A stretch of 64,000 nucleotides of DNA from an uncultured bacterium (GTDB lineage: Bacteria; Nitrospirota; Thermodesulfovibrionia; Thermodesulfovibrionales; Thermodesulfovibrionaceae): the NCBI GenBank assembly GCA_937924475.1, contig CALDSV010000034.1, positions 41,509 through 105,508 of the forward strand. Direction: 5' to 3'. The notes beneath the pieces were generated by a model. The model searched no databases. It saw nothing but the letters and a program-made list of their open reading frames with translations, and was not told the origin of the DNA. Below are positions 36,722 to 47,822 of the stretch, in pieces; position 1 is the first letter of the stretch; each line of letters starts with the position of its first letter. The position numbers and the translations under genes were made by a program.

Positions 36722-36828
36722 ATAATTTTTAGTAGATTTTAAATTATACTTTTTTAATAAAATTTTGTCAACATACGGCAAAAAGTAACCATATGTTAAG
36801 CTAATAAAACAAACAAAAATAGGGAAAG

Positions 36829-36850
36829 AGGAGAGGCAAATGCCTCTCCT
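36829..36850 (-). terminator. Hairpin terminator after GltB-like gene
   Basis: A 10-bp stem (AGGAGAGGCA / TGCCTCTCCT) with a 2-nt loop starts 10 bp after the stop at 36860 on the minus strand and is followed by a weakly T-rich stretch (TCTTTCCCTATTTTTG). It separates the GltB-like gene from hydBGDA. Confidence 0.65.
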
Positions 36851-36859
36851 TAGCATAGA

Positions 36860-38443
36860 TTAATCTAAGAGAATTTTTTGAGCTTCTTCCATATCAGCTT
36901 CCATAACATAAGGAATTCCTGTTACTTCTGCTGCTTCTTTTGTTAATGCCACAATGTCATTTCTGTCGATGTATTCAATGGAGAATTTTCTTGCTCCAGC
37001 CATGAGCTGTTTTAAGCCAAGAGTGAGTCTATCCACAAAGGTATACATAGCAATGGCACCCCAGGGAAGTTTCTTAAAGGCTTTTCCATATTTATTTTTT
37101 AGAATTTCTGAAGTGATGAATATTTCTTCCACAGAGTTACCATATTTTGCTATTTCTGCAGGGAGTTTTCCATCATTATACCATTTTTGAATGTTTTTGC
37201 CAACAAAAGCTGGAATCATAAGGGCTCTTCCCATGCATACTGCTTTAAAGTAAGGTGCGCCTAAGGCAAGAGCTTTGAATATATGATCTTCCAGAGAAAA
37301 TCCACCTGCAATTGAAAGATCTGGGACATATTTTTTCTTTTCAGCAAGTTGTCTTGCAAAATTGTAGGCAATGGACTGTAAATAAATTGTAGGAATACCC
37401 CATTCGTTCATCATTCTCCAGGGGCTCATACCTGTCCCACCACCAGCACCATCAATAGTAACAAGGTCAATGCCAGCATCAGAGGCGTATCTCAGAGCTC
37501 TTGCTAAATCAGTAATTCTATAAGCACCTGTTTTTAATGAAACAAACTTTGCACCAGCTTTTCTGTAATGTTTAACTGCTTTTTCAAAACTTTCATAATC
37601 TACCATACCAAGTCTTGAATGTCTCTCGAATTCTTTAAATTCACCGAGTTTATAACCTTTTTGGACAACCGGATCTTCAGGATCTGGAAGAACTATGTAT
37701 CCTCTCTTTTTAAGCTCGAGGGCTCTTTCTAAGCTCTTAAGTTTTACCTCACCACCAATGTCTTTTGCTCCTTGCCCCCATTTTAGTTCAATACAAGTAA
37801 CACCCAGTTTTTCAATGGCGTATTCAGCAGAAGCAAGCCTTGTATCTTCCACATTCTGTTGAAGAATAATCTCTCCATATCCGTCATACCATTCTTTGAA
37901 GCATTTTACTCTTCTTTCAAGTTCAGGAGAATGTGTAACCTTTCCTTTTTTATCAAATTCTGCTTTTGGATCCATTCCAACAACATTTTCACCAATAACT
38001 ACCATAATTCCTGAAATTGCTGCGCCTATAGCAAGTCCCTCCCAGTTATCTTTGGCTATATCTGTTGAGCCCAGAGCTCCAGTGAATATGGGAATACGAA
38101 GTTTAATTTTGTAGTCTTTTCCTATTTCTCTTTCTATTTTGACTGCTGGAAAAGTAGCTTTATCAGGATCGGGCTCTACACCAACTGCACCAACACAGGT
38201 TCCCTGAATATTAAGATGAGAGTAATCAACAGGATATTTTTTTGTTGCACCTGCAGTTATTTTTCCAAAAGGAACTGGATAAACTACTTCTCTTCCTCTG
38301 AAAGAAGATTTTCCAACTTCGCAAAATCCGGGACAGCCATCAAGACATACTGAACAAATTCCTGAATAAGGTGCAGGATCTGAAACCCTATTTCGAGTTT
38401 GTGTTGCTGAACTTGCATTTGGTTGACCTGGTACTACATTCAT
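36860..38443 (-). CDS. GltB-like FMN-binding glutamate synthase family protein
   Basis: 527 residues, ATG at 38443 with AGGAGG upstream. Near the N-terminus a cysteine-rich segment (SGICSVCLDGCPGFCEVGKS) may hold an iron-sulfur cluster. The rest is the FMN-binding barrel of glutamate synthase: GVTCIELKWGQGAKDIGGEV, LVTIDGAGGGTGMSPWRMMN and LSIAGGFSLEDHIFKALALG. It lacks the amidotransferase and GXGXG domains, so it is one of the stand-alone GltB-like proteins whose true reaction is uncertain. The promoter carries the XRE-cupin candidate operator (38481-38506). Confidence 0.8.
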   Translation of the reverse strand: MNVVPGQPNASSATQTRNRVSDPAPYSGICSVCLDGCPGFCEVGKSSFRGREVVYPVPFGKITAGATKKYPVDYSHLNIQGTCVGAVGVEPDPDKATFPAVKIEREIGKDYKIKLRIPIFTGALGSTDIAKDNWEGLAIGAAISGIMVVIGENVVGMDPKAEFDKKGKVTHSPELERRVKCFKEWYDGYGEIILQQNVEDTRLASAEYAIEKLGVTCIELKWGQGAKDIGGEVKLKSLERALELKKRGYIVLPDPEDPVVQKGYKLGEFKEFERHSRLGMVDYESFEKAVKHYRKAGAKFVSLKTGAYRITDLARALRYASDAGIDLVTIDGAGGGTGMSPWRMMNEWGIPTIYLQSIAYNFARQLAEKKKYVPDLSIAGGFSLEDHIFKALALGAPYFKAVCMGRALMIPAFVGKNIQKWYNDGKLPAEIAKYGNSVEEIFITSEILKNKYGKAFKKLPWGAIAMYTFVDRLTLGLKQLMAGARKFSIEYIDRNDIVALTKEAAEVTGIPYVMEADMEEAQKILLD

Positions 38444-38480
38444 AATAAATCCTCCTGTAAAGTATTAATAAATTTTTAGC

Positions 38481-38515
38481 GAGTTAGTATAGTATTACTA
38501 ACTCGTTCAGGCAAA
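38481..38515 (-). promoter_or_regulatory. Promoter of GltB-like gene overlapped by a palindrome
   Basis: On the minus strand TTGCCT (38515-38510), 17-bp spacer, TATACT (38492-38487). A perfect dyad with 10-bp arms (CGAGTTAGTA / TACTAACTCG) spans 38481-38506 and covers the -10 element. Its TAGTA-N-TACTA core recurs in the promoter of the XRE-cupin gene, so the palindrome is probably a repressor site. Confidence 0.65.
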
Positions 38516-38567
38516 AAAATATCAAAGATAATTTTTTGCCTTTTTAAAACTTTTTGAAAATTAATAA

Positions 38568-39827
38568 TTATCTGCTTATAACTAATAGTTCTGCTTTCTC
38601 ACCCCCTTTATTTTGCCATTTTTCTGGCATGGATTTTTTAAGATAAAGAAAGTCTCCTTCCTGAAGATTGTATGTAGAGCCGTTAACAATTACATTTATT
38701 TCTCCTTTTATTAAAAATATAATCTCTGGTTCTTTCTTTGTTATGAAATGTCCCTTCAATGAGGAATTAGGTGCTATAAAAACAAGATAAGCTTGAAAAT
38801 TTTCATCAGCTAAAATTTCATAAATATCTGTATTAGAAAATTTCTTTATAAGATTTGTTAATATACTTTGCTTTTTTATTAAAGTTTTATCTTCACTTTT
38901 GTTGTCACTTAATATTTCACTGGCCTTTACTCCAAGAGCTTCACAAATTTGTATGAAAGATGTAATAGATGGCACAATCTGATTATTTTCCATCTGAGAG
39001 ATAAATCCCGGTGTAAGATTAACTTTCTCTGATAATTCCTTCTGACTCATATTCCTTGAAATTCTTATTTCTCTTAATTTACTTCCTATATCAAGAAAGA
39101 GCGGTTGTTCCGTTAATTTAATTCTTATCTCATCATTTTCAGTAATTTCATAAATATGAGGCTTAAAAGCATCACGATTTTTCCTCCTGGCAAGCTTCAA
39201 TGCCTTAAGGAAAAAACTATCCTTACGTCTGTATAGTTCCAGAACAACCTGAGTTATATGCCTAATATTTGCCTTAAATTTCTGACTGTGAGCATCTCTC
39301 TCTAAAATCCAATAAGCTACGCTATCAAGATCAAAAAGTCTTGGACACATATAGGTAAAGAAGCTGTATGTTAGATTCTCGTCTTTAATTAAGTTTTGTA
39401 TCCCTGTAAGACTATCAAATATGTATGATATTGGATGGGAGATTTTCCTCTCAACAGAGGCAATGGCACTTGTTAATTCATCAAGATCATAAGGATTAGA
39501 AAGTTTAATAATATCTGCCTTTTTGCTAATGTTATCATAACTTCTTAAAAAGGTAGGGTCATTCTTTCCTTTGCCTGAAGTAAATCCATCAATTATGTGG
39601 AATTTTTCATTGGCAATGTTACCAAATTCATTCAGAAGAGTGGCAACTGATTTATTAAAGCTTATATATAATATATCTTTCGATTCCTTGGATGAATTTT
39701 CTATGAATTTTCTAATAAATATCTCATAGGAGGTGCCTGAGTCAACCTCCCACACTACATTGTCTCCCAGATAGATATGATCAATTAGATTATCTAATCC
39801 ACTTATGCCTGAAGATACTTTTTGCAC
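38568..39827 (-). CDS. RAD55-like/XRE/cupin transcriptional regulator
   Basis: 419 residues, GTG start at 39827. Residues 1-225 resemble KaiC/RAD55-type ATPases (VSSGISGLDNLIDHIYLGDN) but the P-loop is degenerate: VWEVDSGTSYEIFIRKF has no GKT. Residues about 240-300 are an XRE helix-turn-helix (LREIRISRNMSQKELSEKVN, then GFISQMEN). The last 90 are a cupin sensor domain (GHFITKKEPEIIFLIKGEIN; NLQEGDFLYLKKSMPEKW). Small-molecule binding to the cupin or ATPase part could control DNA binding. It lies divergent from nifH, with two different palindromes near its start. Confidence 0.8.
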   Translation of the reverse strand: MQKVSSGISGLDNLIDHIYLGDNVVWEVDSGTSYEIFIRKFIENSSKESKDILYISFNKSVATLLNEFGNIANEKFHIIDGFTSGKGKNDPTFLRSYDNISKKADIIKLSNPYDLDELTSAIASVERKISHPISYIFDSLTGIQNLIKDENLTYSFFTYMCPRLFDLDSVAYWILERDAHSQKFKANIRHITQVVLELYRRKDSFFLKALKLARRKNRDAFKPHIYEITENDEIRIKLTEQPLFLDIGSKLREIRISRNMSQKELSEKVNLTPGFISQMENNQIVPSITSFIQICEALGVKASEILSDNKSEDKTLIKKQSILTNLIKKFSNTDIYEILADENFQAYLVFIAPNSSLKGHFITKKEPEIIFLIKGEINVIVNGSTYNLQEGDFLYLKKSMPEKWQNKGGEKAELLVISR

Positions 39828-39841
39828 GGTAAACGGTTACC
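39828..39841. promoter_or_regulatory. Candidate nitrogen operator GGYAA-N4-TTRCC, copy 1
   Basis: GGTAAACGGTTACC directly abuts the GTG start of the XRE-cupin gene. Matching palindromes lie at the nifA, gltB1 and glnA promoter regions. Confidence 0.65.
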
Positions 39842-39853
39842 TCTTAGAGATAG

Positions 39854-39883
39854 ATTTTAGTAATACTAAAAATTATTTGTCAA
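39854..39883 (-). promoter_or_regulatory. Promoter of XRE-cupin gene with internal palindrome
   Basis: On the minus strand TTGACA (39883-39878), 18-bp spacer, TAAAAT (39859-39854). The palindrome TTTTAGTA-A-TACTAAAA (39855-39871) runs from the spacer into the -10 element, where a bound repressor would exclude RNA polymerase. It shares TAGTA-N-TACTA with the palindrome at the GltB-like gene, consistent with autoregulation. Confidence 0.6.
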
Positions 39884-39906
39884 GTTTTATATCTGATAAA
39901 AACCAC

Positions 39907-41604
<1,698 letters not shown>

Positions 41605-41608
<4 letters not shown>

Positions 41609-41985
41609 AAATTCAAGACCATATAAAACTATACAGAAGAGAGGACTATGAAAAACTTTTCAGAGACAAAAAAGAGTTTGAATGTCCTAATACTGAAGAG
41701 GATATAAAGAAGGTTGAAGAATATACAAAGACAGATGAGTATAAAGAGAAAAATTTTAACCGTAAGGCTCTCATGATTAATCCAGCTAAAGCATGCCAGC
41801 CTCTTGGTGCAGTCTTTTGTGCCTTAGGATTTAGAGATACACTTCCCTTTGTACACGGTTCGCAGGGATGTGTTGCCTACTTCAGAAGTCACCTAAGCAG
41901 ACATTTTAAGGAGCCAGTACCTGCTGTGTCTACTTCAATGACAGAGGATGCTGCTGTTTTTGGAGGTTTAAGCAATATGATTTAA
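41605..41985 (+). pseudogene. nifK: Nitrogenase beta chain NifK, N-terminal part ended by nonsense codon
   Basis: ATG at 41605 after [26 protein letters not shown] and [20 protein letters not shown] give two of the three P-cluster cysteines. After GGLSNMI a TAA (41983-41985) replaces the glutamate codon expected at this conserved position; the same frame then continues GFENAYALYKPKMFAISTTC. A single GAA-to-TAA change explains it. Together with the next fragment it makes a full-length nifK of about 503 codons. Confidence 0.85.
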
Positions 41986-42021
41986 GGGTTTGAGAATGCC
42001 TATGCTCTATATAAACCTAAA

Positions 42022-43116
42022 ATGTTTGCAATATCGACTACTTGTATGGCTGAGGTAATAGGTGATGACCTCAATGCTTTCATAAAAAAGGCAAAACAGC
42101 AGGGTGTTATTCCAGAACAACTCCCTACTCCTTATTCAAATACATCGAGTTTTACTGGTTCTCATATAAACGGATATGACGCTATGCTTAGAGGTATATT
42201 GAGTTATGGAACGCAGGGATTAAAAGCTAAAAGAGGAGAAAAAATTAATATAATTCTTGGTTTTGATACCTATTCAGGGAATTATAGAGAAATAAAAAGA
42301 ATTTTAAACATGATGGAAGTTCCATATATAATTCTCTCTGATATTAGCGCTACTTTGGACTCTCCAAATTTTGGTGAATACCAAATGTATCCTGGAGGAA
42401 CATCTCTTGATGAGATAAAAGACTCAATAAACTCTAAGGCAACATTGGCGCTTCAGAAATATTCGACCCTCAAAACCGGAGAATTTATTAGAGAAGTATG
42501 GGGGCAAACCTTTATTAATCTTCCCTACCCGATAGGAATTAGAAATACTGATTTACTACTTGATACATTAAGGGATCTAACCGGAAAGGAGATACCTCAA
42601 GAATTAATTGAGGAAAGAGGTAGAGTAGTTGATGCAATAATTGATTCTTATTTCTACATTCATGGAAAAAGATTCGCCCTAATAGGAGATCCTGATTTGT
42701 TACTGGGACTACTTAGCTTTATTCTTGAGCTTGGTGGGATTCCTGTTCACATTGTTTGCACCAATGGAGATGAAGATTTTGAAAAGGAAGCTAAGGAAAT
42801 TCTTCAAAGAGAACCCCTTTTTGGGTCAGAGGGAAAAATCTACCTAAGAAAGGATATGTGGCACCTTAGGTCTCTTCTTTTCACTGAACCCGTTGACCTA
42901 CTAATTGGTAATTCTTACTGCAAAGCCCTTTGGAAAGATACTGGAATACCATTAATAAGGATAGGCTTTCCAATCTTTGATAGACATCACATGCATAGAT
43001 ATCCAATTATTGGCTATAGTGGAGCTCTTAATCTACTTACATTAATGGTAAACACTGTTCTTGATGAGTTGGATAGAGAGACAAAGGATTCATCAAGCTT
43101 TGACTTAATTAGATAG
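42022..43116 (+). pseudogene. nifK: Nitrogenase beta chain NifK, C-terminal part
   Basis: Same frame as the preceding fragment and part of the same gene; coding sequence actually resumes right after the stop at 41985. The first ATG (42022) begins MFAISTTCMAEVIGDDLNAF, which contains the third P-cluster cysteine. It continues with normal NifK features (GFDTYSGNYREIKRILNMM; VNTVLDELDRET). There is no ribosome-binding site at 42022. Apart from the one stop codon the gene looks healthy, which points to a recent mutation. Confidence 0.85.
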
Positions 43117-43125
43117 GAGTTTTCT

Positions 43126-44913
43126 ATGAACACCTATACAATAAATAAGAAAAATGAAGAAGAAATTAGGCATCATAGAGTGTGTCGTTCAAGGGGTGGA
43201 GAGTCCTGTGCTTTTGATGGAGCAATGATTGTGCTTCAACCCATAGCTGACGCGGTGCATTTGGTTCACGGTCCCATATCATGCTGTGCCAATTCATGGG
43301 AAGGAAGAGGAACTATTTCAAATAGAGGATTTTTTCATAAAAGAGGATTTACTTCAGACCTCAGGGAGCTTGATCTTATAGTGGGGAGTGAGCAGAGGCT
43401 TATGGAAGTTATAGAGGAAATTGCTATTAAGACTAATCCTGAGGCAATATTCGTGTACTCAACCTGTGTAACAGGTTTACTTGGTGAGGATTTAGAGAGA
43501 TTCTGTATCAATGCTCAGAGAAAAATCGGATTGGATATTATTCCTGTTAATGCACCTGGATTTATTGGACCCAAGAATTTAGGAAACCGCATTGCTGGTG
43601 AGGTTTTAATTAATTATGTGATAGGCAGAGAAGAACCACCCTTTACAAATGAAAATGATATCAATATAATCGGCGATTACAACATTGCTGGAGAACAGTA
43701 TTTTATTGAGACTTTACTTGAGGAAGCTGGATTTAGGATTCTTTCAAGAATAACTGGTAACTCAAAATACAGAGAGATAAAGTGGGCACATAGAGCAAAA
43801 CTCAATGTTATTATATGTAGCCGCGCTCTTGTAAATATTGGAATTGAGATGGAGAAAAAATATGGTATTCCATACATTGAAGCCTCCTTTTATGGAAGTA
43901 CAGAAACTGCTAACGCATTGAGAAATATTGCAAGATATATCGACAAAAATGGGAGCTTAACTGAAAGAGTAGAGAGAATAATTTTGAGAGAGGAAAACGA
44001 GCTCAGTGATCAAATGATGAGATTTAGAGATCTAATTGGTAAAAGGGCAGTTCTGTATACTGGTGGTGTAAAGTCCTGGTCAATGGTTTCAGCTTTAAAG
44101 GATTTAGGCATTCAGGTAGTTGGGGTGGGCACCAAAAAAAGTACATATGAAGATGAAGAAAAGATAAAGGAACTTGTAAGTAAGGACTGTTCTGTCTTTG
44201 ATGACACATCTCCAGCAAATATTTTGAAAATCATTAAAGAGAAAGAGGCGGATATTCTCATTGCTGGCGGAAGAAACTTATATCTTGGTATAAAAAAAGG
44301 AATTCCTTTTGTTGATGTAAATCAGGAACGTCATCGAGCATACTCAGGCTACAGAGGACTCCTTAATCTTGCAGAGGACATAAGTAGAGCCTTAAAATTT
44401 TATTCAAAAGATAAGGGTAAAATCGTACCAAGATCTATAAAACTAAAGAGGGCTCCTGTTGATCCTCTTAAAAATTCTCCCTTTGTGGGTGCCGTTATGG
44501 CTTTGCAAGGAGTAGATAGAACTCTACCTCTTCTTCATACTGCTCAAGGATGTAATTTTCTTGGTAAGGTACTTCTTATAAAGCATTTTAGAGAACCAAT
44601 AGTAATGGCTACAACAAAGCTATTTAGTGAAGAAGTTATCATGGGCGGAGAAGAAAAGCTTAAGAGTAGTATTTTAAATTTTAAGAAAAAAGGTGCACAA
44701 TTAGTGGCTGTAATTACAGGAGCATTATCCCATATGAGAGGTGAAAACCTTGAGCCATTATTAGCTACATTAAGTGACGAGTCCTTTAAAGTAATTCACA
44801 TACCTGTTCCTGACTATGAGGGGTCCTTAGAATTTGGATATGCAGAGGCAGTTAATAGAATCTTAAGTCTTATTCCAGATAGAGATTATAAGAAAAAAAA
44901 AAGGGACAGATAA
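43126..44913 (+). pseudogene. nifE: Fused NifE-NifN scaffold, frameshifted in an A10 run
   Basis: 595 residues. Residues 1-435 are NifE (HHRVCRSRGGESCAFDGAMI; VHLVHGPISCCANSWEGRGT; YSTCVTGLLGEDLERFC). It runs straight into NifN (FVGAVMALQGVDRTLPLLHT, AQGCNFLGKV) as a nifEN fusion. The frame breaks in ten A at 44893-44902 and ends KKKKRDR. With eleven A (or a -1 slip) it would continue GQINIIAGGHLTPAD into the 45084 segment. NifEN is the assembly platform for FeMo-cofactor. Transcriptional slippage on A10 could still make full-length protein. Confidence 0.8.
44893..44902 (+). other. A10 run where nifEN changes frame
   Basis: Ten consecutive A inside a lysine stretch. Runs of this length are known sites of RNA-polymerase slippage, and are also frequent sequencing-error sites. 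One additional A restores the nifEN frame. Confidence 0.6.
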
Positions 44914-45083
44914 ACATCATAGCAGGAGGACATCTCACACCAGCTGACTTTTCTGAGTTAAGGGAACTCTTTGAACTTTTTGGTTTAAGACCGCTAATTT
45001 TACCAGATCTATCTCAGCTTGACGGAAACAGAGAATTCTCAGGGATTACAAAGGGAGGTATTTCTCTTTCGGATATATATGAG

Positions 45084-45686
45084 ATGGCATCCTCAGAATT
45101 CACCTTAGTAATTGGAAGAAGTTTAAAAGAGGCAGGAGTAATTCTTAAAGAAAAATTTGGTATTGAATACAGAATTTTTGATAGCCTTATGGGAATTGCT
45201 TCTAATGATGAATTTTTCAATTTTCTTTCTCTTTTAAGCGGAAGAGAAATACCTGAGAAGATTAAAAGACAGAGAAGAATACTTATTGACAGTATGAGAG
45301 ACGCTCAATTTTTTCTAACAGGAAGAAAAGCTGCATTAGCTACAGAACCTGATTTAGCATTTGGTCTTTCTATTCTCCTAAATGAAGCGGGATTAGATTT
45401 AGATCTTGTAGTTATTCCCACTGGATGTAAGCTTTTAGATAAAATTCAGGCTAAAGAGATTTTAGTAGGAGGTCTTGCAGACCTTCAAGGTGATATTGAA
45501 ATCCTTCTTTCAAATAGTCATGCTGAGTATAAAGCAAGACACTTAGGAGTCTCTCTCCTTGAGATAGGGTTTCCTGTCTACAAGAGCATAGGATATCCTA
45601 ATAAGGTTACAATTGGCTATAAGGGAGGTATGAATATTATTCATGATATGTCAAACTTGTTAATAAGAAAGGAGGTGCAAAAATGA
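45084..45686 (+). pseudogene. nifN: NifN C-terminal part of nifEN fusion
   Basis: Continuation of the nifEN fusion in the shifted frame; coding sequence begins at about 44903 (GQINIIAGGHLTPADFSELR), before the first ATG at 45084. It contains NifN features such as RQRRILIDSMRDAQFFLTGR and LLEIGFPVYKSIGYP and ends normally. Its stop overlaps the nifX ATG. No independent ribosome-binding site is evident at 45084, so expression probably depends on frame restoration upstream. Confidence 0.75.
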
Positions 45687-46084
45687 AGATAGCCTTCGCC
45701 TCTACAGACGGAGTAACGGTAAATGAACATTTTGGAAGATGTAATCAATTTGTGGTCTATGAATTTAAAGAAGATGGCTATAGATTTATAGAATTAAGAA
45801 ATTTCTCAGAGGGTGAATATAAAGCGATTGAGGAGACAAGAGCCTTCCCAGAAATTCATAATGACCTTGTTTGGGATAAAGTTAAAGCTCTTTCAGACTG
45901 CAAAATCATTTACATGACAGAGATAGGACCACCCTCTGCTGCAAGGCTTTCTCAAAAGGGAATTATGCCACTTAAAGTTAAGGATGGGATTTTAATTGAA
46001 GAATGCCTTGAAGAACTATATGAGAAAATAAAAACTGCTCCACCGCCATGGTTAAAAAAATTAATAAATAAAAAGGAGGAATAG
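45683..46084 (+). CDS. nifX: NifX-like FeMo-cofactor-binding protein
   Basis: 133 residues, ATG overlapping the nifN stop. MKIAFASTDGVTVNEHFGRC and KIIYMTEIGPPSAARLSQKG mark the NifX/NifB-C-terminal/NafY fold that carries NifB-co or FeMo-co between NifB, NifEN and the dinitrogenase. Its place right after nifEN fits NifX. The gene is intact. Confidence 0.8.
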   Translation: MKIAFASTDGVTVNEHFGRCNQFVVYEFKEDGYRFIELRNFSEGEYKAIEETRAFPEIHNDLVWDKVKALSDCKIIYMTEIGPPSAARLSQKGIMPLKVKDGILIEECLEELYEKIKTAPPPWLKKLINKKEE

Positions 46085-46086
46085 AT

Positions 46087-46404
46087 ATGAAATTAATTAG
46101 AGCCTTTATAAGACCAGAGAAAGAACAAGAAGTAGTTCTTGCCCTTGAAGGTGCAGGATATCCGTCTCTAACAAAGATGCCAGTCTTTGGAAGAGGAAAG
46201 CAAAAAGGTCTTCAAGTAGGACCGGTCCACTATGATGAACTTCCAAAAACCCTCATAATGATAGTTGTTGAGGATGAGGATGTAGATAAGGTTGTAAATA
46301 TTATTGAAGAAAAAGCTCGTACCGGATTTATTGGTGATGGAAAGATTTTTATTAACCCTGTTGAACGAGCCTTTACAATAAGAACAGGAAAGGAGGGACT
46401 ATGA
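46087..46404 (+). CDS. nifI1: Nitrogenase PII-family regulator NifI1
   Basis: 105 residues. PII fold with LALEGAGYPSLTKMPVFGRG, a shortened T-loop (QKGLQVGPVHYDELPKTLI) and the C-terminal RTGFIGDGKIFINPVERAFT signature. NifI1 and NifI2 form a hetero-oligomer that binds dinitrogenase and switches its activity off when nitrogen is plentiful, in response to 2-oxoglutarate and ATP. In methanogens the pair sits between nifH and nifD; here it lies after nifX. AGGAGG precedes the ATG. Confidence 0.85.
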   Translation: MKLIRAFIRPEKEQEVVLALEGAGYPSLTKMPVFGRGKQKGLQVGPVHYDELPKTLIMIVVEDEDVDKVVNIIEEKARTGFIGDGKIFINPVERAFTIRTGKEGL

Positions 46405-46817
46405 AAGAGATAATTGCTATAATAAGAAGAGATAAAACACCCGTAACTAAAAAAGCATTGGATATGCTTGGCTTTTCATCTCTTAGTCTACAGGCAGTTG
46501 AGGGGAGAGGAAGACAGAAAGGTGAGGCCTGCATAGAAGAGCTTGATTCAGACTTGCCTGAAAGCTACTGCGAATCTGTGAAACTAATACCCACTCCTTC
46601 TAAATATGCTCTTGAGCACACGCTTCCAAAGGTAGCCCTTTTTGTACCTAAGAGAATGCTTACTATAGTTGCTCCAGACCATATGGTTGACTCGATTATC
46701 GAAAAAATAATGGAAGTAAATAGAACTGGAAAACATGGTGATGGGAAAATATTTGTTTGCCCAGTAGAGAAAGCAATAAGAATAAGGACAGGTGAAGAGG
46801 ATGAAAGAGCAATTTGA
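46401..46817 (+). CDS. nifI2: Nitrogenase PII-family regulator NifI2
   Basis: 138 residues, overlapping nifI1 by ATGA. It begins MKEIIAIIRRDKTPVTKKAL and has the longer NifI2-type T-loop insertion (about residues 45-80) before KRMLTIVAPDHMVDSIIEKI and GKHGDGKIFVCPVEKAIRIR. It partners NifI1 in post-translational control of nitrogenase. The end overlaps the start of nifB. Intact, unlike the nitrogenase genes it would control. Confidence 0.85.
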   Translation: MKEIIAIIRRDKTPVTKKALDMLGFSSLSLQAVEGRGRQKGEACIEELDSDLPESYCESVKLIPTPSKYALEHTLPKVALFVPKRMLTIVAPDHMVDSIIEKIMEVNRTGKHGDGKIFVCPVEKAIRIRTGEEDERAI

Positions 46818-47679
46818 TAGAGATAAAATAATTAGACATCCTTGCTTTTCTGAGGAAGCCCATGGAGTATACGGAAGACTTCACCTTCCTGTGGCTCCTA
46901 AGTGTAACATTAGTTGCAATTACTGTGACAGAAAATTTGACTGTGTTAATGAGGCAAGGCCAGGAGTTTCAAGTAGAGTTCTTAGTCCTAATGAAGCCTT
47001 TGAGAGAGTATTGGTGGCGTTGGATAGACAGAAAATATCTGTAGTAGGTGTAGCAGGCCCGGGGGAGCCCCTTGCAAACAGTTCTACATTTGAATTTTTC
47101 AATCTAATTAGGAAGGAGACTTCAGATACTATTCTGTGTCTATCCACAAACGGACTTGAACTTACAAATAAAGTGGAGATTCTAAAGGAGTTTCAAGTCT
47201 TCTCTGTTACAGTTACAATTAATGCTTTAAGAGTCTCTACAGCTGAGAAAATCTATTCATGGGCATTTTATAATGATAAATTAATGAAAGGTGAAGAAGC
47301 TGCTAAAGCTATTATTGAAAATCAGTGGAAAGGCTTGGAAATCCTTAAAAAAGAAAATTTTTATGTAAAGATCAACTCTGTTTTAATTCCAGGCATAAAC
47401 TGTGAAGAAATAGAATTGATTGCAAAGAAGGCAAAAAATATAGGTATTGATGCAATGAATATAATTCCTTTAATTCCACAGGGAAGATTCAGAGATATGA
47501 AAAGACCAACTTGTGAAGAATTGGAAAATTTGAGACTTAGATGTATGGAATATCTACCTCAAATTAAGCACTACAGACAATGCAGGGCTGATGCATTTGG
47601 AAACCTTGATGATGACAGAGACATGGAGATTGAAATGATATACAATGCTCTTTCTTATGATTACTGCGAAACCGTCTAA
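46801..47679 (+). CDS. nifB: NifB, radical-SAM FeMo-cofactor core synthase
   Basis: 292 residues from the ATG at 46801 (AGGTGA 5 bp upstream; a GTG at 46792 is possible). The radical-SAM cluster motif CNISCNYCDRKFDC (CxxxCxxC) lies near residue 33-46. VAGPGEPLANSSTFEFFNLI and CLSTNGLEL follow, and a typical NifB end RQCRADAFGNLDDD contains further cluster cysteine(s). NifB makes NifB-co, the 8Fe-9S-carbide core of FeMo-cofactor. This short form lacks the C-terminal NifX-like domain, which is supplied by the separate nifX gene. A terminator follows. Confidence 0.88.
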   Translation: MKEQFDRDKIIRHPCFSEEAHGVYGRLHLPVAPKCNISCNYCDRKFDCVNEARPGVSSRVLSPNEAFERVLVALDRQKISVVGVAGPGEPLANSSTFEFFNLIRKETSDTILCLSTNGLELTNKVEILKEFQVFSVTVTINALRVSTAEKIYSWAFYNDKLMKGEEAAKAIIENQWKGLEILKKENFYVKINSVLIPGINCEEIELIAKKAKNIGIDAMNIIPLIPQGRFRDMKRPTCEELENLRLRCMEYLPQIKHYRQCRADAFGNLDDDRDMEIEMIYNALSYDYCETV

Positions 47680-47684
47680 GAGAT

Positions 47685-47752
47685 AACCAGGCACTGAAGG
47701 ATTTTATAAAAAATACCCCTCCTCTCTCAATCCTTCTTGCCTGGTTTTTTTA
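47685..47752 (+). terminator. Terminator of the nif operon
   Basis: Composite stem: AACCAGGCA (47685-47693) pairs with TGCCTGGTT (47738-47746). An inner GAAGGATT/AATCCTTC stem extends it, and a run of T follows (TTTTTTTA). Confidence 0.85.
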
Positions 47753-47822
47753 TATCTTAAATTTATGGCATTTAGATAAATTCTTAACTCTCTAAAAAGG
47801 AATAATCGTATTTTTTAAAATG

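Noticed and set aside
36721..36856. Longer HydB start at 36856
   Set aside because: The extension overlaps the terminator of the preceding gene and encodes a hydrophobic stretch unlike any HydB N-terminus.
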